A stretch of DNA of 50,549 nt from an uncultured Bacteroidales bacterium (lineage in GTDB: Bacteria; Bacteroidota; Bacteroidia; Bacteroidales; UBA4417), in NCBI GenBank assembly GCA_903864265.1, contig CAIPFN010000124.1:1-50549 (forward strand), written 5' to 3'. This document shows positions 8,571 to 17,571 of this stretch, piece by piece (position 1 is the stretch's first letter; each line of letters starts with the position of its first letter). The notes under the pieces were generated by a model. The model did not search any database. It had not been told where the DNA came from and saw only the letters and a list, made by a program, of their open reading frames with translations. The position numbers and the translations under genes were made by a program.

Positions 8571-11183
8571 TTACATAACAAACTTACGTGCCAGTGTTAA
8601 AGCTTCATCCAGGCCTTCCGGATTTTTACCTCCCGCCGTGGCAAACCCAGGCTGACCTCCGCCACCGCCCTGTATCACTTTGGCCAGTTCGCGAATGATG
8701 GCTCCGGCATTCATTCCTTTGGAGGCAATCAGTTCGTCGGCCACCAGGACGCTCAGGGTAGCTTTTCCGTCATTTTCGGATCCCAGCACCAGGAAAAGGT
8801 TTTCAACCACTGCCCGCATGGCGAAAGCAATATCTTTCGCCGCATTTGCATCGGCACTTATGCGGGTAGCCAGGAAGTTGATACCGTTGATCGCTTCCAC
8901 CTTCGTTAACAGTTCGTCTTTCAGCATCAGGGCCTTTTCGCGGTTGAATGCTTCAAGTTGTTTGCGCATATCGGAATTCTGATCCATCAGTTGCTGAACG
9001 GCCTTCAGTGGTTCCGTAGGGCTCTTTACCAGTTGTTTCAGGCTGGCTATGAGGGCTTCCTGTTCATAAACATATTCTTCGGCTTTGGCTGCCGTTATGG
9101 CTTCGATGCGACGTATTCCGGATGCAATGGCACCTTCACTCACAATTTTAACCATGCCGATCTGGCCGGTTGCTTTCACATGGGTTCCTCCGCAGAGTTC
9201 CACCGATTCGCCATAGCGGATCACCCTTACTTTTTCCCCGTATTTCTCCCCGAAAAAGGCCAGGGCCCCCATATTTACAGCTTCTTCCATGCTTACGGCT
9301 CGGTGTTCGTCGAGCATGGCGTTTTCCCGTACCAGGCTGTTGGTCATTTTTTCGATGGCAAGCAATTCCTCTTCCGTAAGTTTCTGGAAATGAGAAAAAT
9401 CGAAACGAAGATACTCCGAACCCACAAACGATCCTTTTTGTTCAACATGCGTTCCCAGCACTTTGCGCAGGGCATAATGAAGCAGGTGGGTTGCAGAGTG
9501 GTTGTTGGCAATGGCGGTGCGACGATCCGTATTCACCCTTGCCCTGAAAATGGCAGCAGGATTCTCCGGCAGGTTTTCGACAAGGTGGACGATCAGGTTA
9601 TTCTCTTTACGGGTATCTATAACAGGGATAGTCTCGTTTGCCGAGCTCAGTACCCCGGTGTCGCCGGCTTGTCCGCCACTTTCGGCATAAAAAGGAGTGC
9701 GGTCGAATACCAGCTGATACACCTCTTTTCCTTTTGCCGTTATCTTGCGGAAACGGACAATTTTAATATCGGATTCGGTGGTATCGTATGCCAGGAATTC
9801 GGTGTTATCCGAAGCTTCCAGTTCGTGCCAGTCGTCGGTCGAAACCGTGGCGTCGCGGCGTGAGCGGTTTTTCTGTGCTTCGAGTTTCAGGCTGAAATTT
9901 TCCATATCCACCTCCCAGCCCAGCTCGCGGCTCATCAGCTGGGTAAGGTCGATCGGAAAACCGAAGGTATCGTACATCTCGAAAGCAAATTCCCCGTTGA
10001 TCACTTTATGGTCGGGATGAGCAGCAATGTACTGATTGAATTTAACAATGCCGGTGGCCAGGGTGCGAAGGAAGGATGCTTCCTCCTCGGCTATCACGCG
10101 CTGTATAAGCTGCAGGTTTCGCGTCAGTTCGGGGAAGAACTCTCCCATCTGGGCTTCGAGCACCGTAACCAGTTTACAGATCAGCGGTTCGCGCACATTC
10201 AGGAAAGAGTATGCATAGCGGACGGCCCGGCGAAGTATGCGGCGGATCACGTAGCCGGCTTTCACGTTCGACGGCAGTTGCCCGTCGGCAATGGCGAAGG
10301 TCACGGCACGAAGGTGGTCGGCGATAACCCGCATGGCAACATCGCTTTTATGGTCGTTACCATACGTGATGCCGGTTATTTTGGCGATTTCGGCAATCAG
10401 GGGTGTGAAAACATCCGTATCGTAATTGCTTTGCGTACCCTGCAGTACCATGCACAGCCGTTCGAAGCCCATGCCGGTATCCACATGTTTTGCGGGAAGC
10501 GGAACCAAAGAACCATTGGCCTGGCGGTTGTATTGTATAAATACGTTATTCCAGATTTCGATGACCTGGGGATGGTCGTTATTCACCAGCTGATCGCCTG
10601 GAATTTTAGCTTTCTCCGCTTCATCCCGTATATCCACATGGATTTCGGAGCAGGGACCGCAGGGACCGGTGTCGCCCATTTCCCAGAAGTTGTCTTTCTT
10701 CGAACCGCGCAGTATGCGTTCTTCCGGAATATATTTCTTCCAGATTTCAAGTGCTTCGGTGTCTTCCTCCATATGGTCGGTAGCATCTCCTCCGAATATG
10801 GTCACATACAATTTATCTTTATCAATTTTATACACTTCGGTGAGCAGTTCCCAGGCCCATGAAATGGCTTCTTCTTTAAAATAATCGCCGAACGACCAGT
10901 TGCCCAGCATTTCGAACATGGTATGATGATAGGTATCATGACCCACTTCTTCCAGGTCATTATGTTTTCCCGAAACCCGGAGGCATTTCTGCGAATCGGT
11001 AACCCTGGGCCATCTGGCAGGTTCATTTCCCAGGAACCAGTCCTTGAACTGGTTCATGCCCGCGTTGGTAAACATAAGAGTCGGGTCATTTTTAACCACC
11101 ATGGGAGCGGATGGAACTATCTGGTGATGTTTCGAAGCAAAGAATCCAAGAAAAGTTCGGCGTATTTCGGCACTGGTCATCAT
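8571..11183 (-). CDS. alaS: alanyl-tRNA synthetase
   Basis: This 870-residue class II synthetase charges tRNA-Ala and edits mischarged Ser/Gly. The catalytic core is N-terminal (FLGFFASKHHQIVPSAPMV, HHTMFEMLGNWSFGDYFK, GDTGPCGPCSEIH, GMGFERL). The editing domain near the middle has the HSATHLLHYALRK zinc motif and CGGTHV. The C-terminal DHHA1 domain ends in the glycine-rich GGGGGQPGFATAGGK. The length is normal (~875). Two ATG codons are adjacent; the first is used here. It diverges from the M23 peptidase gene; the alaS, M23 peptidase, MerR order is one I associate with Bacteroidales. A strong terminator follows the stop. Confidence 0.98.
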   Translation of the reverse strand: MMTSAEIRRTFLGFFASKHHQIVPSAPMVVKNDPTLMFTNAGMNQFKDWFLGNEPARWPRVTDSQKCLRVSGKHNDLEEVGHDTYHHTMFEMLGNWSFGDYFKEEAISWAWELLTEVYKIDKDKLYVTIFGGDATDHMEEDTEALEIWKKYIPEERILRGSKKDNFWEMGDTGPCGPCSEIHVDIRDEAEKAKIPGDQLVNNDHPQVIEIWNNVFIQYNRQANGSLVPLPAKHVDTGMGFERLCMVLQGTQSNYDTDVFTPLIAEIAKITGITYGNDHKSDVAMRVIADHLRAVTFAIADGQLPSNVKAGYVIRRILRRAVRYAYSFLNVREPLICKLVTVLEAQMGEFFPELTRNLQLIQRVIAEEEASFLRTLATGIVKFNQYIAAHPDHKVINGEFAFEMYDTFGFPIDLTQLMSRELGWEVDMENFSLKLEAQKNRSRRDATVSTDDWHELEASDNTEFLAYDTTESDIKIVRFRKITAKGKEVYQLVFDRTPFYAESGGQAGDTGVLSSANETIPVIDTRKENNLIVHLVENLPENPAAIFRARVNTDRRTAIANNHSATHLLHYALRKVLGTHVEQKGSFVGSEYLRFDFSHFQKLTEEELLAIEKMTNSLVRENAMLDEHRAVSMEEAVNMGALAFFGEKYGEKVRVIRYGESVELCGGTHVKATGQIGMVKIVSEGAIASGIRRIEAITAAKAEEYVYEQEALIASLKQLVKSPTEPLKAVQQLMDQNSDMRKQLEAFNREKALMLKDELLTKVEAINGINFLATRISADANAAKDIAFAMRAVVENLFLVLGSENDGKATLSVLVADELIASKGMNAGAIIRELAKVIQGGGGGQPGFATAGGKNPEGLDEALTLARKFVM

Positions 11184-11571
11184 TAAATGTAATTTGTCGG
11201 TTTGATTAATATTTATTTCAGGTATTGTATTTAGTTGTATCTTAGTTGGTTAAAAGCATTGTACCGGTATTGGTAACCGCTCGCCACACGCTTTTAACAA
11301 ATGTTCACATCCCAAATGGCTGCAAATTTAAGTTAAATAATTATTTTTGCCGTTACCCGATTGAAAGTAGCATACTTTTAATGATGAAATGGGATACTGT
11401 AAGCTCCCGGGAGCAAAGGGTAAAAAGAGATGGGTGAGCTGGAAATGGGGAAGGAGAAGGTCAAAAGGGGAACATCAATCCTGACCTCTGGATTCAAATG
11501 ACTAGAACCTTTCAGTAAAGAAACAGGTTTCCCCCAAATGAATTGCCATAATAAAGCTATAGCAAAAAAGA
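11184..11571. other. divergent intergenic region between alaS and the M23 peptidase
   Basis: This gap should hold the promoters of two divergent genes. Two octamers fit TAnnTTTG: TAAATTTG on the minus strand (11323-11330, about 140 bases before alaS) and TATTTTTG on the plus strand (11342-11349). Neither has a good -33 partner, so both are weak calls. Bases 11400-11480 are purine-rich with no clear repeat. Confidence 0.35.
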
Positions 11572-12543
11572 ATGTCAAAAATCAAATACCAGTTTAATAC
11601 CAAGTCGCTCAAAATTGAGCGGGTTCAGGTAACGATGAAGGAGCGTTTGAAACGTATCGCTTCGTCAATGGCTTTCGGCCTGGTATTCGGAGCCGTGGTA
11701 ATTGTACTTGCCTACAACTTTATGTCGTCGCCGCGTGAAAAAGTATTGCAGAACGAGCTTGAACAATATAAGCTACAGTACAAGATCATGAACGACCGCC
11801 TCGACAAGGTGCAGAACGTACTGGCTGATGTTCAGGACAGGGATGACAATATTTACCGTGTTATTTTCGAAGCGGAACCCATTCCTTCGGAAGTGCGCAA
11901 GGCCGGATTCGGCGGCGTCGACCGGTACGAGCATCTCGAAGGACTGGCCAATTCAAAGATTATCGTAAACACAGCCAAACGGCTCGATGAAATTACCAGT
12001 CAGTTGGTGGTTCAAAGTAAGTCGTACGACGAGGTTTTCAGGATGGCGAAAGATAAAGAGAAACTTATAGCCAGTATCCCTGCCATTCAGCCGGTTAATT
12101 TCCATGATCTGAGGCGTATAGGTTCTTTGTTCGGCTACCGCACGGACCCGTTTTACAAGGTGATCAAATTTCACGAAGGCATCGATTTTACAGCCGCCAT
12201 AGGCACGCCTATTTACGCTACAGGCGACGGAATAATTTCAGAGGCAGAATACAACAGCGGAGGCTATGGCAACAAGATTGTCATCAATCACGGGTTTAGC
12301 TATGAGACCGTGTATGCCCACCTGTCGAAAATTAAAGTGAAAGTGGGTCAGCGGGTGAAGCGCGGTGAAATTATAGGTTTGATGGGAAATACCGGCAAAT
12401 CAACGGCTCCTCACTGTCATTATGAAGTCCATAAGGCAGGTGTTCCCATGAATCCGATTTATTTCTTCTTCAACGATATTACTCCGGCTGAATACCAGGC
12501 TATGCTTGAGCTTTCGGCCAAACCATCGCAGACGCTGGATTAA
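11572..12543 (+). CDS. M23 family metallopeptidase, membrane-anchored
   Basis: This 323-residue protein has a cytosolic N-terminus, one membrane helix (about residues 37-53, AFGLVFGAVVIVLAYNFM), a coiled-coil-prone stretch to ~90 and a C-terminal LytM/M23 domain. The zinc ligands are visible as HEGIDF (HxxxD) and HCHYEV (HxH), with the usual GYGNKIVINHG and VYAHLSKIKVKVGQRVKRGEIIG between them. Such enzymes cut peptidoglycan cross-link peptides or regulate amidases during cell growth and division. The motifs are intact, so it is probably active. It runs toward the MerR gene on the same strand after a 162-base gap. Confidence 0.95.
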   Translation: MSKIKYQFNTKSLKIERVQVTMKERLKRIASSMAFGLVFGAVVIVLAYNFMSSPREKVLQNELEQYKLQYKIMNDRLDKVQNVLADVQDRDDNIYRVIFEAEPIPSEVRKAGFGGVDRYEHLEGLANSKIIVNTAKRLDEITSQLVVQSKSYDEVFRMAKDKEKLIASIPAIQPVNFHDLRRIGSLFGYRTDPFYKVIKFHEGIDFTAAIGTPIYATGDGIISEAEYNSGGYGNKIVINHGFSYETVYAHLSKIKVKVGQRVKRGEIIGLMGNTGKSTAPHCHYEVHKAGVPMNPIYFFFNDITPAEYQAMLELSAKPSQTLD

Positions 12544-12705
12544 CGGACGACCCTGAACGGATCCATACTTTAAAATGGAACATCTGCATACTGACACGAA
12601 CAAAATGTTCATTTTGAAAAGGCTATGTGCACTTATGCCATAATCTGATACTTACCGGTTATTTATTATTCCTAAACTCTAAACCCAAACTCCTGTTCAC
12701 AGCAA

Positions 12706-13044
12706 ATGGCTCTTCGTACACAACCCATCGGAAAATTATATTACCGCATCGGCGAGGTTGCTGATATGTTTAAGGTAAATACTTCGTTGATACGGTTTTA
12801 CGAAAAGGAATTCGATATCATCAAACCGCATCGCAATAAGAAGGGAAACCGTTTGTTTACCCAGAATGATGTGGATCATTTTCACGCCATCTTCCACCTG
12901 ATAAAAGAAAAAGGCTACACCCTAGATGGTGCAAAGCTGCAACTCAGGGAAAAACGGACTGCGGTCAATGCTCCCGAACAGGATATATTGAACTCATTAC
13001 TCCGGATGAAACGTTTTTTGCTGGAACTGAGGGAACAACTGTAA
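12706..13044 (+). CDS. MerR family transcriptional regulator
   Basis: This is a short 112-residue protein with an N-terminal winged helix-turn-helix of MerR type: YYRIGEVADMFKVNTSLIRFYEKEF, then NRLFTQNDVDHFHAIFHLIKEKGYTLDGAKLQL. The dimerisation helix is short and no effector-binding domain or cysteine cluster follows, so it is unlikely to sense metals in the classical way. It is of the small MerR type found beside alaS and an M23 peptidase in Bacteroidales. The target is unknown. Confidence 0.92.
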   Translation: MALRTQPIGKLYYRIGEVADMFKVNTSLIRFYEKEFDIIKPHRNKKGNRLFTQNDVDHFHAIFHLIKEKGYTLDGAKLQLREKRTAVNAPEQDILNSLLRMKRFLLELREQL

Positions 13045-13219
13045 GCGGGGTAGTGAACGGAAATCAAAAAGGGGAAAACCGGGTCAGTAGCCTGGAAAAG
13101 CTCTGATTATTAATCAAAACCTGGCCAAACATCTGCCGAAAGGCTGAAACCGCACCTTTATTTCATTATGCAATTTTATGCCCGGCTTTTCGCCAGCGGG
13201 TAACAGTAGACCTCCGGCT

Positions 13220-14194
13220 CTAAAAATACTTTTTCTCCACTAAAAATTCAGTCACATACTCGTACACCCCTTCTTCGAGGGTATAGAACGGGGCCGGGTA
13301 GGAAGCCTGCTGCAAGAGTTTTGTCATATCGGCTTCGGTGAAATACTGGTATTTCTCGCGTATATCCGCCGGTGTGTCAACGAATTCAATCTTTTCAGGG
13401 ATTTCGAGAGCTTTAAAAACGGCTTTGGCCAGGTGCAGGAAAGCGCGCGCTTTCCCGGTTCCCAGGTTGTAAAGCCCTGATTGTGGCTTGGTTTGCATCA
13501 TAAAATACAAAACATCAACAACATCTTTCACGTAAACAAAATCACGCAACTGCATGCCATCCGCAAAGCCTGAGCGGTGCGAGCGGAACAGTTTTACGCC
13601 CCCGGTTTCGTTAATCTGTTTAAAAGCATGTAGTATAACTGATGCCATCCGTGCTTTGTGGTATTCGTTCGGGCCGTACACATTGAAAAATTTCATCCCG
13701 GCCCAGAAAGGAGGCGTCTTTTCCTGCTGCAAGGCCCATACATCGAAATTGTTTTTCGATTCGCCGTAAGCGTTCAGAGGACGCAGTTTTTCAACCAGCG
13801 AATGCTCGTCGGAATAGCCATGTTCGCCCATGCCGTACGTTGCTGCTGACGAAGCATAAATTAACGGAACTTCATATTGTGTACAGGCTTCCCAAACCTG
13901 TTTGGTATAATTCAGGTTGAGACGGTTAAAAAGTTCGACATCCGATTCCGTAGTATCGGTGCGGGCACCCAGGTGAAAAACAGATGCCACTTCGAGGTGG
14001 TGTTTACGCAACCAGTTGATAAACTCATCGCGGTGTACATGACCCACAATAGATTTATGGTCCAGGTTATGATTCTTCAGCGGGTTGCTGAAATCGTCGA
14101 CAACAATGATATGGGTTAAGCCTTTGTTGTTGAGTTTATTTACCATACAACTGCCGATAAACCCTGCTGCTCCTGTTACTACGGTATAGGTCAT
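13220..14194 (-). CDS. hldD: ADP-L-glycero-D-manno-heptose 6-epimerase-like
   Basis: This 324-residue extended short-chain dehydrogenase has a Rossmann GAAGFIGS at residues 8-15, a FHLGARTDTTESD loop, SSAATYG and the YGESKNNFD catalytic YxxxK. FNVYGPNEYHK and LRDFVYVKDVV complete the HldD pattern. HldD uses NADP to epimerise ADP-heptose at C-6 for lipopolysaccharide inner core synthesis. No other heptose gene is adjacent, so the substrate rests on family similarity. A perfect -7 box lies 20 bases upstream of the ATG. The gene ends near 13220, and the next gene upstream is the pseudo-phosphatase-like gene beyond a heptamer array. Confidence 0.9.
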   Translation of the reverse strand: MTYTVVTGAAGFIGSCMVNKLNNKGLTHIIVVDDFSNPLKNHNLDHKSIVGHVHRDEFINWLRKHHLEVASVFHLGARTDTTESDVELFNRLNLNYTKQVWEACTQYEVPLIYASSAATYGMGEHGYSDEHSLVEKLRPLNAYGESKNNFDVWALQQEKTPPFWAGMKFFNVYGPNEYHKARMASVILHAFKQINETGGVKLFRSHRSGFADGMQLRDFVYVKDVVDVLYFMMQTKPQSGLYNLGTGKARAFLHLAKAVFKALEIPEKIEFVDTPADIREKYQYFTEADMTKLLQQASYPAPFYTLEEGVYEYVTEFLVEKKYF

Positions 14195-14214
14195 AATGCT
14201 TGATTTTATAAATG

Positions 14215-14222
14215 CAAAGTTA
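14215..14222 (-). promoter_or_regulatory. candidate -7 box of hldD (TAACTTTG)
   Basis: This is an exact TAnnTTTG match on the minus strand, about 20 bases before the hldD start. It would give a short leader. No clear -33 box is seen. Confidence 0.4.
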
Positions 14223-14275
14223 AGGTAAATGCTGATTTAATTTCAGATCTCTGACACCCGGGGTATGATGTGCAG

Positions 14276-14359
14276 GGTTCCATGTTCCATGTTCCGGGTT
14301 CCATGTTCCGGGTTCCATGTTCCGGGTTCCGGATTCAATCTTCCGGGTTCCATGCTCCG
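14276..14359. repeat. heptamer array, 12 units (GGTTCCA/TGTTCCG)
   Basis: Twelve 7-base units are in phase, mostly alternating GGTTCCA and TGTTCCG, giving a 14-base higher-order period. One pair has diverged (GATTCAA TCTTCCG). The sequence differs from the GACATCC arrays but the period is the same. It lies between the hldD start and the 3' end of the next minus-strand gene. Confidence 0.88.
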
Positions 14360-14422
14360 GCGCCCCATGGGATAGCGGGAATCACGCACCTCCCAATCCC
14401 TCATCCTTGTGCTTCAGCCCCA

Positions 14423-16054
14423 CTACTCAATTTCCACTTCGCTCACCAGGAGCCAGGCTTTAGTCTCTCCCGCTGAATTCAACGAGGGATCGGAACTGGC
14501 ATTGATGGCCTTGATACGTATATACCGGGTATGCAGGTTATCAAAGTTCCGCGTGAGCATCACCGGACCATCGAGCCGCAGATCATCGGTTTGGGAAGGA
14601 TAGTAGGTATTAAGAAGAATATAGTCCTTCCCGTCAGCGGAGGCATAAAACTCAACAGCCGAAGGCAGAAACATACGGTTTGCAGGTAACTGAAGTACAT
14701 CGAGTCCCAACACCTTCACCTCTTTTACTTCACCAAGGTCAACCGCAACGTCGAAATCACTGCCTTCGAAACCCATCCACTGCTTATTGTCGGGATTGGA
14801 CGAACCAATCAGCCCGTCGAACAGTCCCGGGATGCCCGATCCCGGGTATTTCGGGCCAGGCTGAATGGCAAGTGCGGCAGTTTTAATGCCTTGAACAAAG
14901 GTGTACATACGGGTAATAGTCTCGCTAGTGTTTTTACCTGAAACGGAAACCGCTTTCAAGGTGCAGTTATTCCCTATGGTAAAAGGCGAAGTATATTTTT
15001 TTGACCCAGGGCCGGGCGGGGTTCCATCGAGAGTGTAATATACGGAGGACCCCTCAGCGGTAGTGGTCAGTTCGATCTGCTGAGGACCGGGGTATGCTCC
15101 CCCGGAGAGCGGGCACCAGGGTTTTGGAACATACTGGCTTGTCTTTCCCTGGTTTGCTTTGGTGCTAAATGCTTCATTAACTGGTCGCCCTATCCATTCA
15201 ACAGGTATTTTGAGCCCGAGCATACGGGCAATCGTAGGAGCGGTATTCATAAGGTCGTTGGGGGTTTCGAGCAGGGTGTTCTTTTTGATGCCAGGTCCAC
15301 TGATAATCCAGGGGACTTCCAGGTCCGAAAGGCTTTCTGCTCCCAGGGCGGGTACTTTGCTCCCGGGATTGGAAGTTACTATAAAGGCAGTAGTTTTACC
15401 CAATCCCATTTCCTGAATGCCTGTTATCAGTTTGCCGATTTCTGTATCTATCTCCCTGAACGACTGCAAATGGTACTTCGTCCCAAACCCTTTGCTGCGT
15501 CCGACTTCATCAGGTAACCCATAGTAAATAAAGGTAAAGAGCGGTTTTTCATTTTTAAAATAATTCAATGCCAGGGAGGTTATCATCACCTGTCCCTGTA
15601 TATATTGTTCCTTGCTGATGATTTTTTTATTCACATAAGTGCCCAGCCATTCCTGGTCGTAAAACATAGCCGTAACCGCCTTTGGCATTTGCTTCCGGAT
15701 CAGGGTAAAAATGGAAGGGAAATACCCGTCGGCATCTTTAACTGTAGGCTCAAAACCCTGGGAAAACAGGCTCCAGTCGCTATTTGTAACTCCATGCTGT
15801 TCAGGGCCCGCTCCCGAAAGTATGGAAGCCCAGTTCGGTGGGCCGGCCGCCGGCATAACTCCCCGGGTTTTGACCGAGATCACTCCCTGGGCAACCAGGC
15901 TGTTGATTGCCGGTGTTTCCGAATACTGAAAATCTTCGGCCGAAAGTCCGCCAATACCGATCAGAATAACATGTTTTGGCGATGCAGGCTGGGCCTGAAT
16001 GCTGAATGCTGGTATAAAGAATACTATGGTTATCAGTAGGTTGAATAGTTTCAT
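14423..16054 (-). CDS. secreted alkaline-phosphatase-superfamily protein, probably catalytically dead, with C-terminal carbohydrate-binding-like domains
   Basis: The start at 16054 gives a signal peptide (MKLFNLLITIVFFIPAFSIQAQ) and 543 residues; the track's extra 108 codons have no family features. The N-terminal ~300 residues follow the alkaline phosphatase/phosphodiesterase fold: VILIGIGGLSAEDF, PPNWASILSGAGPEQHGV, YYGLPDEVGR, AFIVTSNPGSK and VPWIISGPGIKKN. Key residues appear lost. The first metal Asp is Gly (GIGGL), the nucleophile position is Gly, the DxxGH His is Arg, and the DH pair is NP. A chitobiase-like domain (YYTLDGTPPGPGSKKY) and a discoidin-like domain (WMGFEGSDFDVAVDLGE) follow. 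It may bind glycans rather than hydrolyse phosphate. Confidence in the fold is good; inactivity is inferred. Confidence 0.85.
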   Translation of the reverse strand: MKLFNLLITIVFFIPAFSIQAQPASPKHVILIGIGGLSAEDFQYSETPAINSLVAQGVISVKTRGVMPAAGPPNWASILSGAGPEQHGVTNSDWSLFSQGFEPTVKDADGYFPSIFTLIRKQMPKAVTAMFYDQEWLGTYVNKKIISKEQYIQGQVMITSLALNYFKNEKPLFTFIYYGLPDEVGRSKGFGTKYHLQSFREIDTEIGKLITGIQEMGLGKTTAFIVTSNPGSKVPALGAESLSDLEVPWIISGPGIKKNTLLETPNDLMNTAPTIARMLGLKIPVEWIGRPVNEAFSTKANQGKTSQYVPKPWCPLSGGAYPGPQQIELTTTAEGSSVYYTLDGTPPGPGSKKYTSPFTIGNNCTLKAVSVSGKNTSETITRMYTFVQGIKTAALAIQPGPKYPGSGIPGLFDGLIGSSNPDNKQWMGFEGSDFDVAVDLGEVKEVKVLGLDVLQLPANRMFLPSAVEFYASADGKDYILLNTYYPSQTDDLRLDGPVMLTRNFDNLHTRYIRIKAINASSDPSLNSAGETKAWLLVSEVEIE

Positions 16055-16509
16055 GCAGGAAATAATTTTGATTATAAAGGTAGAGCTTTTTCCCGTAACC
16101 CCATAATTTGCAATCTTGGGCCAGGTGGCAGTCAGGCATTCAGGTTTTGAACTGATTTGTAATCGGAGTAACCTGATGGAAGCCCCGGCAGCATGATTGC
16201 CCGGCCAAAGCTTTGATAATGGGTGCCGGATTATTATCCATGTTCCGGTCGGGTTCCCTGGCTTTCGTGTATTGCCGGCTAAGAAAATATTTCTGTGAAG
16301 AATCCGGCAATAATATATAAGTTTTAAACCAATAAATGCTTTATTTTTGCGATAGCTCTGTGCGATATCCGTAAACATTTAACAACCGGAGCAAGGCTTT
16401 AAAGCATAAAACTATCTGCTGTCAAGAGCTAATCTTTATGAGGCTATAGAATCATTACAGATGCAAAAGGCAAGGAATCAGAACCTGTTACCCTCAAATA
16501 ATCATTATT
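16055..16509. other. intergenic region between divergent genes
   Basis: The gap separates the pseudo-phosphatase start from the plus-strand hydrolase. The upstream half is open on the minus strand (part of the long track ORF) but shows no recognisable domain and precedes a good signal peptide, so I treat it as non-coding. A weak minus-strand box TACCTTTA (16075-16082) lies just upstream of the pseudo-phosphatase start. Confidence 0.4.
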
Positions 16510-17343
16510 ATGAAACATTTTGAAACCAAATGGAAAGCACACGATGGCACCGACATCTTTGCCCAGGGCTGGGAGTCAGGAGCAAAAACCCTTAAAGCCG
16601 TGGTTTGCCTTGTACACGGGCTGGGAGAACATTCCTCGCGCTACCGGCATGTTGCTGAGGCTTTTGGACTTGAAGGGTATACGCTCTTTGCTGCTGATTT
16701 GCGCGGGCATGGCCGTTCGGGAGGCAAACGGGGGCATATTCCTTCCATAGCGATGGTGATGAAAGATATTGATTTGTTGCTTGAGCAAGCGCAGACCCTT
16801 TATCCGGGAGTACCCCTGATATTGTACGGTCACAGCCTGGGTGGAATTCTTGTACTGCATTACGGATTGTCGCATAAGCCGGAAGTAAAAGGTGTTATAG
16901 CTACAAGTTCAGGCCTGAGAACTGCTTTGGAAAATCAGCCGATTAAAATTTTAGCGGCTAAAGTACTCGGATCTGTCATTCCCGGCGTATCCTTGCCAAG
17001 CGGACTCGATGTAAATGCCATTTCCCATGATAAACATGTGGTGGAACTCTACAAAAACGACCCTCTGGTGCATGATAAAGTTTCACTGGGTTTTGGAAAG
17101 ATTATGCTCAGCACGGCCAAATGGACCCTGCAGCATTCCTCCGCGTTTTCCCTTCCGCTTTTGCTGTTGCACGGTAAAGCCGATGCGATTGCCTTCGCAT
17201 CGGGAAGTATAGAGTTTGCTGCACCCCTGAAGGAGAGATGCAGCCTGGTTTTGTTCGACGGGGCTTTTCACGAATTACATAACGAGCCGGAGAAGGCAAA
17301 AGTGATTAAAACTATGACAAACTGGATGGACTCCCTGCTTTAG
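16510..17343 (+). CDS. alpha/beta hydrolase, monoacylglycerol lipase-like
   Basis: This 277-residue hydrolase of the serine aminopeptidase S33 / monoglyceride lipase type shows the oxyanion region LVHGLGEHSSRYRHVAEAF, ADLRGHGRSGGKRGH, the nucleophile elbow YGHSLGG (Ser about 117), the acid region LLHGKADAI and the late histidine FDGAFHELHNEPEK. No signal peptide is present, so it is likely cytosolic. Family members release glycerol or fatty acids from monoacylglycerols. glpK and glpD follow about 230 bases later on the same strand, which fits glycerol release feeding glycerol catabolism, though other esters are possible. Confidence 0.88.
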   Translation: MKHFETKWKAHDGTDIFAQGWESGAKTLKAVVCLVHGLGEHSSRYRHVAEAFGLEGYTLFAADLRGHGRSGGKRGHIPSIAMVMKDIDLLLEQAQTLYPGVPLILYGHSLGGILVLHYGLSHKPEVKGVIATSSGLRTALENQPIKILAAKVLGSVIPGVSLPSGLDVNAISHDKHVVELYKNDPLVHDKVSLGFGKIMLSTAKWTLQHSSAFSLPLLLLHGKADAIAFASGSIEFAAPLKERCSLVLFDGAFHELHNEPEKAKVIKTMTNWMDSLL

Positions 17344-17571
17344 TCATAACCGGAGTTCCCTGATTCGGATTCATTTCATCAAAACCTTAGCCCGGCTCTT
17401 AAGGATCCGCGATTTTCAGCATGCAACTTTCCCGTTCTGAGAATTGCATTATAGACCAAAATGAACCTGAGCCTTATTTGCATAAAAAAAAACTTTGCCG
17501 GTGCGGGTATGCCGCACTATACTGAAAGACAGAAATTATTCACCTTTGTCATAAAGAAAAACCATTTCAAT

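Noticed and set aside
8958-9863. 301-aa plus-strand ORF
   Set aside because: It is antisense to alaS and has no recognisable domain. The same applies to the 284-aa ORF at 10008-10862.
11246-11437. 63-aa plus-strand ORF before the M23 gene
   Set aside because: It lies in the divergent promoter region of alaS and the M23 gene and shows no signal peptide or family motif.
16055-16378. 108-residue N-terminal extension of the pseudo-phosphatase ORF
   Set aside because: The extension has no domain features and would bury an excellent signal peptide that begins at 16054.
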